This document shows positions 5,396 through 5,483 of a stretch of 5,483 nt of DNA, one piece after another (the first letter of the stretch is position 1; the number at the start of each line of letters is the position of its first letter). The stretch is from Bacteroidota bacterium. Its GTDB lineage: Bacteria; Bacteroidota; Bacteroidia; Chitinophagales; Chitinophagaceae. A program made the translations under genes and the position numbers. The stretch is taken from NCBI GenBank assembly GCA_023433755.1, contig JAEYUA010000240.1, positions 1 through 5,483 of the forward strand. The letters run 5' to 3'. The notes below the pieces were generated by a model. That model searched no databases and was not told the DNA's origin. It saw only the letters and a program-made list of their open reading frames with translations.

Positions 5396-5409
5396 ATGAC
5401 CTGCGTCAT
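5396..5409. promoter_or_regulatory. ATGAC-N4-GTCAT palindrome, candidate Crp/Fnr-type operator
   Basis: A perfect 5-4-5 palindrome (ATGAC, CTGC, GTCAT) lies in the 173-bp divergent gap between two Usp genes. The geometry equals that of FNR-type boxes (TTGAT-N4-ATCAA). Its centre is about 53 bp before the ATG at 5456, compatible with a class II activator site if the leader is about 12 bases. It is about 120 bp from the opposite start. The palindrome is seen; the regulator is inferred. Confidence 0.5.
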
Positions 5410-5455
5410 CCAGCCCCAGCGGAAAGAAATGCAATTTTAAATCAAACACCCCGGA

Positions 5456-5483
5456 ATGAAAAGCATACTGGTACCTACTGATT
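5456..5483 (+). CDS. universal stress protein, N-terminal fragment cut by window edge
   Basis: Only nine complete codons are present, encoding MKSILVPTD. This is the canonical first beta strand and nucleotide-binding Asp of UspA-family proteins, and it matches the start of the divergent neighbour (MAAILIPFD). The frame is open to the window end. No strong SD sequence precedes the ATG, as for the other genes here. Whether it has one or two Usp domains cannot be seen. Confidence 0.7.

Overview
The window looks like chromosomal DNA from a Bacteroidota bacterium, most likely of the Chitinophagaceae type. Three things point there: exact matches to the Bacteroidetes -7 promoter element (TAnnTTTG) just upstream of several genes, weak or absent Shine-Dalgarno sequences, and AT-rich dispersed intergenic repeats. 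The protein families fit as well (glycine-zipper OmpA lipoprotein, GtrB/DPM1-like transferase, two-domain Usp). The taxonomic call is inference from style and was not tested by a search.

Layout. Positions 1-369 hold the 3' end of a gene with a SecA-like segment, cut by the window edge. Positions 453-1124 encode an OmpA-domain lipoprotein, followed by a strong intrinsic terminator. Positions 1181-1609 are non-coding and repeat-rich: an inverted 25-nt arm, a T-rich dispersed repeat, and three tandem units of about 100 bp. A GT2 polyprenyl-phosphate-type glycosyltransferase (1610-2575, +) then meets an NDP-sugar epimerase (2572-3555, -) tail to tail, with both stop codons inside one CTAG. A PAP2-family membrane phosphatase (3592-4257, +) diverges from the epimerase across about 36 bp. 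Positions 4258-4463 form a second repeat-bearing spacer that contains another copy of the T-rich dispersed repeat, this one interrupted by a 29-nt bulged-palindrome insert. A two-domain universal stress protein (4464-5282, -) diverges from the first nine codons of a second Usp gene (5456-end, +). An ATGAC-N4-GTCAT palindrome lies between the two.

How the genes may work together. The transferase, epimerase and PAP2 phosphatase plausibly supply activities for lipid-carrier-linked glycan or cell-envelope metabolism: sugar nucleotide interconversion, sugar transfer to a polyprenyl phosphate, and lipid phosphate recycling. Their mixed orientation means they are not one operon, so the link is by function only. 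The OmpA lipoprotein is an envelope-peptidoglycan tether. The Usp pair looks like the edge of a stress or low-oxygen locus under a Crp/Fnr-type regulator (inference). I found no rRNA, tRNA, CRISPR array, transposase or phage gene. The least ordinary material is the repeat architecture in the two spacers and the Usp-Usp regulatory region.
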